A stretch of 64,000 bases of DNA from Cyprinodon diabolis (Eukaryota; Chordata; Actinopteri; Cyprinodontiformes; Cyprinodontidae): positions 10,210,717-10,274,716 of the forward strand of contig CM060080.1 of NCBI GenBank assembly GCA_030533445.1, in the 5' to 3' direction. The notes under the pieces are model-generated. The model worked only from the letters and a program-made list of their open reading frames with translations, was not told where the DNA came from and did no database searches. The position numbers were made by a program, and so were the translations under genes. Positions 44,699 through 55,482 of this stretch are shown piece by piece. Every line of letters begins with the position of its first letter. Position 1 is the first letter of the stretch.

Positions 44699-45236
44699 AA
44701 ACAAAAGAACAACTAAAAGTTTCTTTTAGAAGTTCCCAGAAACGTACCCGCCCGGAAATTGTAACCAGGCCAGTACTAGTAAGCCAAGCTTAATGGTAAA
44801 AACAACATCCTGACCAGAAATGGAAAATAACAGCAGCAAATTACTCGTCTCTACTCTCTTGTCAGAGCTGGGCTCAGGAATCCTGCAGGGCTCTAACGTA
44901 CCTCACGGCTTTGGGGCTCAAAGCATGTTGCAGCCCTTCATACCCTGTCTGGCTCTTGTGGTCTCTTAGGACCCCGTGAAAAAATGTCACAGCTGTAATG
45001 AAGGTTAGTCTGCTTATTGAGGATTAGTGAAGCCCACTCCTTCCCCCATCTGTGTCTCAATTAAACCTCTGGATCAATGGCTCTATATGTCGAAATGAAT
45101 AAACACACAGCTATGTTGATCCTGCAGCTCCAGAGGTTAGACAGATCATATCCGCAGAATTCCTTATTTTTTAAAAGCATTTTTCATTATTCTTTTAATA
45201 AATACATTCATGTAAGAATGTATAAGGACAACGAAT
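44699..45236. other. Non-coding DNA
   Basis: No repeat family recognised. The sequence from about 44860 to 45070 is non-repetitive and GC-balanced. Confidence 0.4.
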
Positions 45237-45560
45237 TATCATATTTTTGGGACTATTAACTGCTACTTTGACCTATGCAGCTTATACAAAGGTGCAGCTA
45301 GAAATCAAAGAAGTTGCCACAGAAAAACCTCCCTTAATTCACACATTTTGATATTTATTGACTGCATTAAAGCTGTCGTATCAATGAAGAGACTGTTTGC
45401 CACTCCTGCGGAGCTGAAGTAAAGAGCTGAAGAGCCCCAATTTTTCAGTCTACTCTAGGTGCTGATATATAGAGCTCCCCCTACAGGTTTGGTGGTGAGC
45501 CACTCCTTATATAATATGTACATTTCCTGTAAAAGAAAAAAACCCCCCAAAAATACGGTA
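45237..45560 (+). mobile_element. 324-bp MITE, copy 2
   Basis: The left end TATCATATTTTTGGGACTAT and right end CCCCAAAAATACGGTA correspond to the copy at 33411-33734. Internal ACACATTTTGATATTTATTG and GAAGTAAAGAGCTGA are shared in the same order. The length is identical. Confidence 0.7.
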
Positions 45561-46037
45561 ATAGCAAACGATATCTACTTTTACACTGGAACAATATACT
45601 CAGGTTTTTCAAAATCAACATTAGCTTCACAATTGCAATATTGTGAATTTTATTCACGGTATACAGATACAGACCTAACTTTTAAAGCTACTTGTAAAAA
45701 ATTTGGAAAAAATATATAGTATTTAAGTTCTTCCTCGCAATCATATATTACTTTGTGTTGGTCTATCACATAAAACCTCTCTAATTTCTCACATAGACTG
45801 CACTGACAAAACCATTGTCTCTCATTGTCTAATATCAGTTTTAGAGGACGTGGATGAGTCTCCTCCGTCATACATTATTATTTAGAGGAGGAAAGTGGGG
45901 ACGAAGTTGTTGTGGAACAGGACGCCAGGGCGGCAGAAGCTTGGTTTGGTGTAGAAGGCTTATAGCCGTACATGTTTGAGCCCTTGCCTCGCAACGCTGC
46001 CAGTTCTGTTAGCATCTGATTGACTGAATTTAGGTGT
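45561..46037. other. AT-rich non-coding DNA
   Basis: Nothing recognised. Confidence 0.4.
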
Positions 46038-46232
46038 TCAGGCTGACGTATAACTAACTGGCCTGCATAAGATAACGAAAAAAAAAAAAAAACAGATTTT
46101 AAGACAGCACTTTTTTTAAAAATAGAAATTTTCTTACTTTTGGGACAATATCATCTGATAAAGAGTACATTTTATATACATGTTTAAGCCAGAATGACTT
46201 GACATTTAAATATGATTTCCCTACGACTTTAA
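46038..46232. repeat. Dispersed repeat of about 190 bp, copy 2
   Basis: Same block order as 28160-28352: ACGTATAACTAACTGGCCTG, GATAAAGAGTACATTT, TTTAAGCCAGAATGACTTGA and TTCCCTACGACTTTAA. Family unknown. Confidence 0.65.
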
Positions 46233-47134
46233 GTTCAGCTTATTTTGATAGAATATTATTTTTTTTACATTTATTCTGAAGGCTTAAAAAAAGTTTTTTT
46301 TTTTAGGTATATTGCGATATTCATATTTGATTAATACAAGCATTAATTAATTATTGAATACTCTTTTGCTATCTCCTTCTCAGTTGTTTGGAACTCCAGT
46401 AGACGCCTGTAGTAAACAAAACAAAAAAAAAACACTTTAATATTTTTGTTGCGTTTTTTGATGCATGCAGTCAAAAAATCTTTACAATTTTCTCATTTGC
46501 AAGTATACATTTACTACCCATAATGCTAATATTCTACACAGACCACAAATAATAATCCAGGACTCATTTACTTTTAATATGCCTCTAAATCTATAACTAA
46601 TTGGGTTTTTTAATTCTAAGTCAATTTCTGCCATTCTTGAGCATTTCAAATTTGTGGGATAACTTTTCAGATCTCTTAAATCCCACTAAATTCAGATATC
46701 CTATGTATATTTTATTCAATGGGGGATCTTGAAGCAGATTCTGGTGTTGTCGGGACGGCATCCCTCCAATGAATGACTGGACTAATGCTGTTACCTTATC
46801 ATACAGGGGGGATATTCTCACATGGTTGACAAAGGCTTTCTCCTCTTCAGCCCTCAGCTTAGGCATCAGTTTGTTTTTGTTTTTTTGTAATGACATTATT
46901 ATAGCCTTCTAGCTGGTGTCAACTGCACTCAATCCAACCACCAGGGGGCTTTTCTCTTTCTTCTTCAAACCAGTATTGTTCACATCACCATCTGGTACCA
47001 ATACTCCAGTGCCAGGTCAGCACCAGCTGCTCCATGTTGAACATCCATGTTGGAACTGATGCCCAAGCAGTGGTAAGGGACCTTTTTTTATTAGATTCTA
47101 ATGGTAAAACCCATGAATTGTCAAGAATACTAAC
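46233..47134. other. AT-rich non-coding DNA
   Basis: No gene or repeat family recognised. The minus-strand open frame at 46621-46896 has no domain I recognise. Confidence 0.4.
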
Positions 47135-47237
47135 TACTTCAGATTGACTGTATGATCTGGTTGAACTGTAAAGTGCCTTGAGATGACATGTGTTGTGAAT
47201 TTGGCGCTATATAAATAAACTGAATTGAATTGAATAT
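47135..47237 (+). mobile_element. LINE 3' tail, short copy
   Basis: AAGTGCCTTGAGATGACATG, then TTTGGCGCTATATAAATAAA and a (CTGAATTGAATTGAA) tail. This matches the last ~100 bp of the copy at 16085-16745, here more complete in the GGCGCTATAT part. Confidence 0.75.
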
Positions 47238-48228
47238 AATCATACCTGATTCTCAGATCAATTTGGCATATGTTCAAGTGGTTCCTAACATTTAGTATTT
47301 AAACAAGAAGTACTCATTGTAATTACTAAACAATATTTGCGTCATACAAAATCTCAAAACGTATCTTCATCTATCCTACCTGGGTCATTACTTAAATATT
47401 AGGGGTCACAATCAAAGATCCGAAAATGTTCGTGGTACATCATATCATGCCCAGTTTCCCTTGTACTTAAACCTCAGGGACATGGAAGGAGCTAGTATGA
47501 GGAAGCGGAATGCTTCCTATTGAGATTTATTTAGCATAGGAACCTCCTGACGTTCCTAATGGCTGCTAGGTGCTATATAATCCTTTGCACAACAGGACCA
47601 ATTGGCATGAAGTTTAATAAAAAAACATTAGTTCAGCCCTTTCTACTCTGAAAAGTGCTCTAGCTGTTGACTCAATAAGAAGTGGAAGGATGAGAGCTAG
47701 AAACAGGAGCTAGGGTCTACAATTTGAGCTACTGCTTCTGTCTTTCCCTGTTTCCTGTTGGTTTTGTTTGTGTAGTTGCTATTACTGTACTTTCTCCTGT
47801 GCATTAAGATCCTGTCCTACCATTCATCCTCTTTCATTATTTCTGTCTCTGTTTACTGATTGGTCTCTCAGCTGCTTTCTCTCTCATAATTAGTCTCACC
47901 TGTTTGTTGTGCCACTTATCAGTTCTACTTAGATTATCTTCCTCTTTGGTTATTTGGTCAAAGGTTCACTGGCTCTTTCCTGCTTTAGTCTGTCTCATGT
48001 CATTTTTCCCTAATTGCCTCCTTACATTAATATATTTTTGGGAGATTATATACCTTCTTAACTTGGAGATTGTTTTTTGTGTCTTGCATTATCAAAAATT
48101 GTTTTTCTCCATCTATTTTCTCCATCCCTGCCTTTCCTTTTCCTTCATTTGGGTATTCCAGGTCCACAAACCCTTTTCTTACAGTTTATGCCTATTTCTA
48201 AGGACTTATATGTGCATTTAGAACATTA
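47238..48228. other. Pyrimidine-rich non-coding DNA
   Basis: No coding exon recognised. The stretch at 47740-48200 is pyrimidine-rich and resembles in style the LTR-like family (CACCTGTTTGTTGTGCCAC), but no clear alignment or ends were found. Confidence 0.4.
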
Positions 48229-48705
48229 TAAAGGGCAGAATATACTTCTGCAACCGCACACATCATATGTCGCTTGGGTCTGGTCGTGAACCAGTTTTGC
48301 TGGTATGCTTCTGCACCGTCGGTCTGGAATTTCTAGGGAAGCACAGCAGTTTCCCACCAAAGTGCAAGGGGGAGCCTATTCAAGAACTTGCAAGAACTTC
48401 GGCGGCAACAGATGTGGCAACAATGTTGCATCTGCAAGATATCACGGTCACGGAAATGGATCTAGAGTTGCAAGGCATTGAAGAGGAACAGGTTCTGTTA
48501 ATGGAGGTTGGCAAAAAGACCAATTAACCTTTCGCCGTAGTTGTTCGCGACCGTCCAACGCATAGTCAGGATTTTTTTTAGGTGTGCAACGATGGTTGCA
48601 GAACCTCTGCGTGGTGGGGTGGTCGCGCACACAGACAGATTTGATGCATACCCTCTGACGCATGCAGAGGCTATGCGTCAGAATCATAAATTGGCCTTTA
48701 GACTT
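48229..48705 (+). mobile_element. PIF/Harbinger-like element (non-autonomous)
   Basis: The left end AAAGGGCAGAATATACTTCTG and the right end, on the other strand AAAGGCCAATTTATGATTCTG, form an imperfect inverted repeat of Harbinger type. Subterminal ATGCGTCAG/CTCTGCATGCG repeats sit at the right. The internal open frame at 48267-48527 contains an acidic, leucine-rich stretch (MDLELQGIEEEQVLLMEV) that could be residue of a Harbinger protein, but no catalytic domain is present. The target duplication was not clearly resolved. Confidence 0.55.
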
Positions 48706-49528
48706 AAACTTTGACAACATTTTGTATACACAGATCACAATAAAAGTTGTGTAAGTCTAAATATGTTTATAAGAAAGTAGGACAAACTTTTCATTTTGCT
48801 GGGACATTGCAAACGCTATGAACTGCATCAGCAGAAATTAAAACTGGCACACACAAAATATATTTTGATGAAAAAGTGTGGAACTATGAAACAAACCCTC
48901 ATTAATACAATACTCATTGAGGGATGGTAGAAGTATTTTTTTTTATGGGTAATGAAGGGGCTGGGTGACTCAGATATATGTCACATCAAGTTGCATTACT
49001 TTGGTTCCCTTTTTTTTCTTATGTGGCTCCCAGCTCCACCCTAAGTCACACACTGCACACCTTTACATGATGGTGCTCTGCACAGAGCTGTTGTGCAAAA
49101 CTGCTCAGGCATGATCACATTTCCCTGCAAAACACATATTTACACCATGCATTGTGTGGTGACAGAAAACACACGTGCCGAGCAATGGTAAGTGCATCTG
49201 AATTGGTGTGAAGGGCTTTGGCGATAGCATCTGAGTGGCTGCTGAGCAAGAAAGAGGGTAAAAAATGATAGGGGCAAATTGGGTAAAATTTGGCTCTGAT
49301 TCCTAAATACTGTGGAAAATGGCTGTGTTTGGTTAGGAGAGGGCAGCTGTGACACAAACTGAGCGAGGAAAGCTGTGATTTGAGGACAATGAAACTATTT
49401 AGTGTTAGAGTGTGTTAGAAAAAAATAAAAATGAAAAAAAACAAACTCCGTTTGAATAGATGGAGACTATCTGTGAGATTTTTAGATTCACAGGTTTCCC
49501 CAACGGTTTGGAAAAGTCTGTTCCTTCA
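48706..49528. other. Non-coding DNA
   Basis: No gene or repeat family recognised. Confidence 0.4.
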
Positions 49529-49612
49529 TCCTCCCTCCCTCCCTCCCTTCCTTCCTTCCTTCCTTCCTTCCTTCCTTCCTTCCTTCCTTCCTTCCTTCCT
49601 TCCTTCCTTCCG
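49529..49612. repeat. (CCCT)n/(CCTT)n compound microsatellite
   Basis: Four or so CCCT units are followed by about sixteen CCTT units. The overlapping open frame that reads as PSFLPSFLPSFL is an artefact of the repeat. Confidence 0.97.
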
Positions 49613-51643
49613 CTATAATTTGCTAATTTGGGTTTACAGGAAAATAAAATATTTTCTATATTAACTGTTAGGTAAGTAAGGATTTATTTCTTTGCAGGTC
49701 AGAACTTTACAAAGAATAGAGATTTTTGTTAACAATCCTGTTTCTCTACTTAAATGCATGTTGATTTTTAAAGTCTTTGAATTTGAAAGGATCTTGATAT
49801 TTTTGACTTGATACACATCAATAGGAAGCAACAAGTGCTTGGCGTGATGACATATTTAATCTGAATTTGAATTAACTTTGTGAAGAGTATGAATTAAATA
49901 TTGCAGAACTTTGGCTGAAAATAGACATTTTTTAATATATCTGTACAACAAATAACTTTCTTGCAGATTTTAGTGGGATGTTACAGTTCCATAAAATAGG
50001 AATGTTACCATAGGATGAAGTAAGGCTGAAGGATCTTGGCATAAATCTAAACTCTGATTATTTTCAACGAGCATTGTGGTTGTAGTTTTATTTCGATTTT
50101 CCTTTGCATTAAGCACAAGTCCGTAGATGTTTCACTCCAGGGTTTTGTTTGAAAAAGGAGGCAGGAAAGCAGAATTAAGCATTAGCCTTGCTGCATGCAG
50201 TTATCCAAGCCTTGTAGCTACACCAGGTCTTGGAAAAAGACAGAGTATACCTTCTCCATCTGTCTTTTGGATTGCTGATTATTTTGATGTTCTGTGACGA
50301 CAGTTCCTGCCACCTCAGGGCGCAGGAGAGCGCCCGAGCTCTCCTATACCTTTGTACTGCAGAGGAGCTACTGTGCATGTACAATGTTTTAACGAGAGTC
50401 AATGGGCAAAGATCTTGTGTCTCGTAGTTTTATCAAATGTAACGTGACCAAAACCCAGTGCCTCTGAGATTTGAAAATTACACTTTCTTAAATTGCCTTT
50501 ATGTTGCAAATACATTCAATTGCCCAGCCCGAATTTAAAACAAAATTGTGATTTTTTTTTTTTGTAGAATGCAAAATCAGTTGTAATCCAGGATGTAGCA
50601 AAAAAAGCACTGAGAGTAAAGGTGTCTTTAAGAATAGTTGAAATCAAACATACCCATTAATCTCAATAATTTAATCTGCAATAAACTATAATTTTCAGAG
50701 CTGATAAAATCCTTTCCTCCTTATCACTCCACTCAAAATATAAAAACGACTTAGTCTGGTTTTGGTAAACAACCAGTAATGTAAAAAAAATCTTTAGAAA
50801 AAATCTCAGAACTTCAACCCATATGGTTTCTGAAACCAAATTCATGTAAGTTATAACTGGATTTGGTGTAACGCATTGTGTTGTCCCCTGACCTCAGAAT
50901 TAGCTATTTAAGTAGGATAAAAGAGGATAAAAAAAATCAGGTTACATCCAGAGGCAACATCACCCTGTGCAAGAAAGTGACAGCTATAAAGTGGAACTTA
51001 GCATTTGTTAATTGAATTCTGAATTATCTTTATATTACAAAATCTAAAATGTTACCCTACATCTGAGATTTAAAAAAGATTGGCAATATTATTAAAATCA
51101 ACGTTTTCCATCACATACATGAAGAAAATTTAAAGGAGAGCAGTTTTACTGTACTCTGTTCAGCCTTCCTGTTATTTGCCTTAAATCATGCACTCTCTCA
51201 GTTTAATATATTTATCAAAACTATTAGCTTTAAATATTTTTTTCTGATTCAGCCTACTTTTTCAGTGATCAGATTTCTTCGAGCAAAGTTTTTATGTTAA
51301 GAGGACTTTTTAAAATTAAAATGTCTCTTGCATTAATGTGCAAGTAAAAAGATATCAGGGTGGGATGTAATTATTGCAAGAAGTGTAAAGCAGTTTAAAA
51401 AACTGTATTATAATATTATCAAAAAATAAGTATTGTAGTTGGAAGTTACATCATTTAAATTCCATCACTATTGTTCCAATTGTTCCTACTTCTTTTTGAT
51501 TGAAATGAATCTGAACTGAACTTCTCTGAGAACAAGTTTCATATAGAGGTTTATTATTGAACACACTCTAAAGCAGAAAAATGTGTTCTATGAGTAAACT
51601 GTGGAAGCCGAAGCAGGTCAGGTGTGCAGACAGGAACATGTAC
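49613..51643. other. AT-rich non-coding DNA
   Basis: No gene or repeat family recognised. A perfect 8-bp-arm hairpin occurs at 50324-50345 within a GC-richer patch (50260-50410). The rest is AT-rich and flanks the candidate exon as intron-like sequence. Confidence 0.45.
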
Positions 51644-51757
51644 CTGAAATGTTTTGGGCTCCAGACAGCTCTTTGGTCCTTTCTCCTTCTGCCACCGTGA
51701 TGTACTGACGTTCAGCTTTAGATGAACGGCTCACCACGTCTCCTCCAAACTCATTTT
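51644..51757 (-). CDS. Candidate internal exon of an unidentified host gene
   Basis: On the minus strand a pyrimidine-rich tract (CTCCTTCCTCCCCCCCTGTG) leads to a TAG acceptor. The 114-bp exon follows, then a CAG|GTACAT donor. Only one of three frames is open. It reads NEFGGDVVSRSSKAERQY, continuing with ITVAEGERTKELSGAQNIS. Two bases at the start and one at the end belong to split codons, so the exon is symmetric (phase 1-1), the usual type in modular extracellular or titin-like genes. The NEFG at its start resembles the A-x-N-x-x-G turn after the second cysteine of Ig domains, but this is weak. There is no repeat in it, and GC content is above the surroundings. The gene is not recognised. 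Start and end are the predicted splice sites, not start and stop codons. Confidence 0.42.
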
Positions 51758-51779
51758 CTACACAGGGGGGGAGGAAGGA

Positions 51780-52780
51780 GACGGAGAGCATGCATCATTA
51801 AAATCATTCCCAGAACAATCACATTCACGCACAGCCATGACAGGATTTGAAATTTCCTCCTCTCCTTTGACTCCAGGCTCATGAATAGTCATATAGCATC
51901 AGCTATGCGGCACACAGCAGAGCGAACACTGATTTCCGCCATAACGACGGCCGTGTGTCGTGTGCGATAGGCTTGGCAACATGGGGTAATTAGCTAGATC
52001 TATCATCTGCAGCAGGAAGTGGGGACAAATATAGCTAATGATCCATGCCTGCCTCCATGATTTCTCTCTTCAGCTCTCCATCCTTGGCTGAGCTGGAGGA
52101 GAAAACAGGAGGTGGAAAAAAAGGAGATGGGGGTCTATTGCTGTAAAGATGAAATAACCTAAGACTCCGACAGATATAGAGAACGAAAAGATGAAGGCGT
52201 TAGCAATGAACATGTCGGAGCACCATCCCTCTGTCTTTCTTACTAGTGCTGCTAATTGAGAAGATGTACAGCAGGGAACAGATGAGGTGTTGATGGTAAA
52301 CGGGGAGAACCACAAAGAAAGAGGAGGGCCCCCACTGGGAGCCCGCCAGACGGACGATAACGCGCACACATTCACACAGTCATTCCCCACCTATCCTCAA
52401 AGCAGCTTAAATCAAAACAAAAGCTGGTCCCTCAGGACAAACGCAAGCTCAGGCTGAGCTCAAGTCAGGCGTTATGTAAAAGGCAGTGCTTACGCGCACA
52501 CGGACTTTACTTTCAACCTGCAGGGGTTCCTCCTCTACTCTTCATCATACCACACACCTCTGCTTGCCTCTCTCTTTGTAGTGTGCATAATAGGCATGGA
52601 AATAGAGCGAGTGGCTTGTAAGGGGACAGCGCAAACAACTTTCAAAATGGCTATTAACAGGAAGCCCTAATGGGAAACAATGGGACACTCGAGCTATATT
52701 TTCATTTACTACTGTAGCCCTGCTGTCTTTTGTTTCATGAAAAATGCATCAAAGGCTGGTTTGTATTTGATTACAGCCTC
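51780..52780. other. Regulatory-looking unique tract (conserved non-coding candidate)
   Basis: About 1 kb with no recognised repeats and higher GC than the window average. It contains GGGTAATTAGCTAGATC, TCATGAATAGTCATATAGC and TAGCTAATGATCC (TAAT/ATTA homeodomain cores), and later AATGGCTATTAACAGG. It lies directly upstream, on the minus strand, of the candidate exon, so it would be intronic. Open frames here have no domains. Confidence 0.4.
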
Positions 52781-53177
52781 TGGTGTGCCCCAAAAGCATT
52801 TTTGTGAGGAAAAAATGCAATAAAACAAGCTTAAAGTGGATTTGGTTACCGGTATGTGCTACCTCGTGAATATAAAATATGTATAACTGCAGATAAAAAG
52901 AGTGTCTCGAGTGGTAAAACACACCTAGAGTCTAAACTGCATTTGACAAAATCTAACCCAGCTTAGATAAGTTCTGGCAAAAATAAATCCCATTTCTGTC
53001 AAACTTTAAAAGAACTAGTTCAGAGTTCATTTCACAAAGATTAAAAATTTATTTATTCAAGTTTATAGTTTATTATTTAAAATTCACAACTTAGTTTACT
53101 CTGTCATAGTTCAGGTGTATTAATCTTTCATGAGACAAAGTCATGGAATAAAAAGATTTTAAAAAGAAACGGAACCA
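52781..53177. other. AT-rich non-coding DNA
   Basis: Nothing recognised. Confidence 0.4.
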
Positions 53178-53181
53178 TTAA

Positions 53182-54319
53182 AGGTATAGTTGATCATTAA
53201 AATAAATGGTCCTCCTAATTGTCAATCATTCTGGAGATATGTTTACGTAAGGCCGCCCTTTGTGCTCGTCCCTCTTTCCACTTACCAGGGGTAATTCAGA
53301 CATAGTGGAAAAATTGCAAATAATTTTTTGGAAAGTAAGATTGTTCACGGTTTATAATAATGCTCTTTTTATTTAATGCATTTTTAATGCCATCAACACG
53401 TACCCATGTATGGAGGACCAGCTCTACCATATTTAAAAAGAAATAAATGCTCGTTAAATAAATAAGCATACAATGAATTGCCTCCCAAAATACAATAAAT
53501 AAATAAATGTAGGTAGAAATTAAAATTATACAGTGAGACATAAATGTATATATCTCTTAAATTCCTTCTTTATTTATTCACCTTTGTAATAATTACCTGA
53601 TTTATTTTTGTGCATGTTAAAATATTTTTGTTTATTTTTCCTTTGTATTTTTTTACCCTATTAATTTCTTCCATGATATTTATTTCTGCCTGTCATACAT
53701 TTCTGTATGCATTTCTGCCTCATTATGTAAATGAGGAAGGGCTGTGTCTTAGAGGGCCAACTTCTGGCCATTGGTTGGTTAGCATTTTGCCGCACATATA
53801 TATATTTAAATCCTTGTCATCTTTACCGCCATGTCCTGAATTCCTCGTTTTCCAGCCACTTTTCTTGAAATTTGAATTTTCCCATTCTCTAGCCTTTTTT
53901 TCGCCTCAAGCTTCTTTTCAAAACATACATCTTTATGATCAATAGGAAGCAGTTATATCTGATATAATATATCTGATTAAATTGTTTTTATAAACGTTTT
54001 TTTTTTTTTTTTTTTAAACAAAGCATTTTGAATGTCACCGATAATCACATTGAATGATTCTAATGCCAATTAAGGCTTTAATTCAAATAATTATAATTTT
54101 ATGACTTTCAATGATTTTTAATGACCCGGGGAAACTTTTGTACGAGCGATGCAAACAGCGATTTTCAAACAGAGCGCATGATGAGAAATGGGCTTGTGCA
54201 TGCTCTCACACGTGGTTAAAAGGGAATAGCAGGTACAGGGATGTGCATGTGTGTTTTTTATTTTTAAGTGGAGAGAGCGGGTCTTATAAAAAAATTCAAA
54301 AAAATCCTCAACTATACCT
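53182..54319 (+). mobile_element. TTAA-flanked MITE, copy 3, split by a nested insertion
   Basis: The ends are AGGTATAGTTGATC at the left and AATCCTCAACTATACCT at the right, with perfect TTAA on both sides (53178-53181 and 54320-54323). The left half (to about 53345) and right half (from about 54140) align with the copies at 4405 and 15657. Roughly 795 bp of foreign repeat sits between them. Confidence 0.82.
53346..54140. mobile_element. CAGGGTTT-type repeat, copy 2, nested in the TTAA MITE and itself interrupted
   Basis: The left edge CACGGTTTATAATAATGCTC and right part (CATTTTCCCATTCTCTAGCC, AATGCCAATTAAGGC, GAAAC) correspond to 40074-40441. Where copy 1 has a (TA)n tract, this copy has about 470 bp of extra DNA (about 53400-53865) that includes ATTATGTAAATGAGGAAGGG, apparently a third insertion. 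Its exact target duplication was not resolved. Confidence 0.6.
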
Positions 54320-54323
54320 TTAA

Positions 54324-55301
54324 GACTACATGTTACAGTTAAGCTTTATCCAACAAAGCCCATAATTGCATATATACACTGAACTGTTTCCTGTATTAAG
54401 GTATAAAATAGTTAGTTTTAGCTATTTCCAAATTGGTAATACGTTGCCATTGTACTAAAGAATGTATTTCAATAGCAGCCTTCAACATTAAGCACTGCTG
54501 GACTATCCCTCCCCCACTTGTTGCTGTGAATTGTTCATCAGCTAGCTAAAAGCTCTATACATTTATCTTTTAAACTGACCACATGCATATCGACACGTCC
54601 CTTTAAACCTTGAACATGTTCTAACAAGTCTACTTGTTCAGCCGTTGGCTAATTTACTTTTCACCTTAAGCTGAAAGTTAACCCGGAAGCTGTGTTGATG
54701 TCACAGAAGGGTCAATTAATCATGACTTGGATTTGACTGTACTTGTTCTTTTGTGGATTCTCTGATCATTTCCACACCATATGTTAAGAATTTACACTTT
54801 TGGAAATGTAACATTTTGTAACTCTGCTTTTGATTTGTATGTTTTTAAACTGGACCCCAGGAACACTAGCTGTTTGCCATGGCAACAGCTAATGGGAATC
54901 CTTTATAAAATTACCAAATCACTGTAAAAAAATAAAAAAATAGCTGTAAAAAAAAAAAAAAAAAAGATGCCGAGATCATAGCCAAACCAAAATAAATATG
55001 GCAGTACAGGAGGATAAATGTGTAGCTTCTATTTTATTTTATTTTTTTAGAATCCACAATTTTATTTGGTAATGAGGAAAATTGCTGTGGACTCTCATGG
55101 TGTCTGCTGCTATTTCCTTTATTAATGTGATTGACTGAAATCACACTTGGGTCGGTGGGTACTAGGCATAGCTTCACCCTAATTAGCTTGAAACATCCCT
55201 TTTTTTCTTCTCTATTTTCCTTTTAAATTTTAGAAGTCGCTTTTTTCCCATTTTCAACACACAGTATTTACTCTGCAAATGTCGTTTGTGTACATATAAA
55301 C
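54324..55301. other. AT-rich non-coding DNA
   Basis: No gene or repeat family recognised. Several A runs occur around 54945-54965. Confidence 0.45.
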
Positions 55302-55482
55302 TAGGCTTGTCCAAATGCAGTCCTGGAGTCTGCTGTCCTGCAGGTTTTAGAGGTTTTCTTGCTTTAGCACAGTTGATATGCATTGATAGCTTATTAACAA
55401 GCCTTTGCTGAACTGCAGTCATGGGAATCAGCTGGACTGCAGCCGAGAAATATTATAAACCTGTAGAACAGTGACCCACGAG
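55302..55482. mobile_element. GTCCTGCAGGTTTTAGA-type MITE
   Basis: The left part CAGTCCTGGAGTCTGCTGTC continues into CTGCAGGTTTTAGAGG. The right part TATAAACCTGTAGAACAGTG, followed by ACCCACGAGG, is a diverged inverted counterpart. I recognise this as a very common fish inverted-repeat element. The superfamily is not established here. Confidence 0.6.

Noticed and set aside
49431..49664. Open frame reading PSFLPSFLPSFL
   Set aside because: Produced entirely by the (CCTT)n microsatellite. No flanking coding signal.
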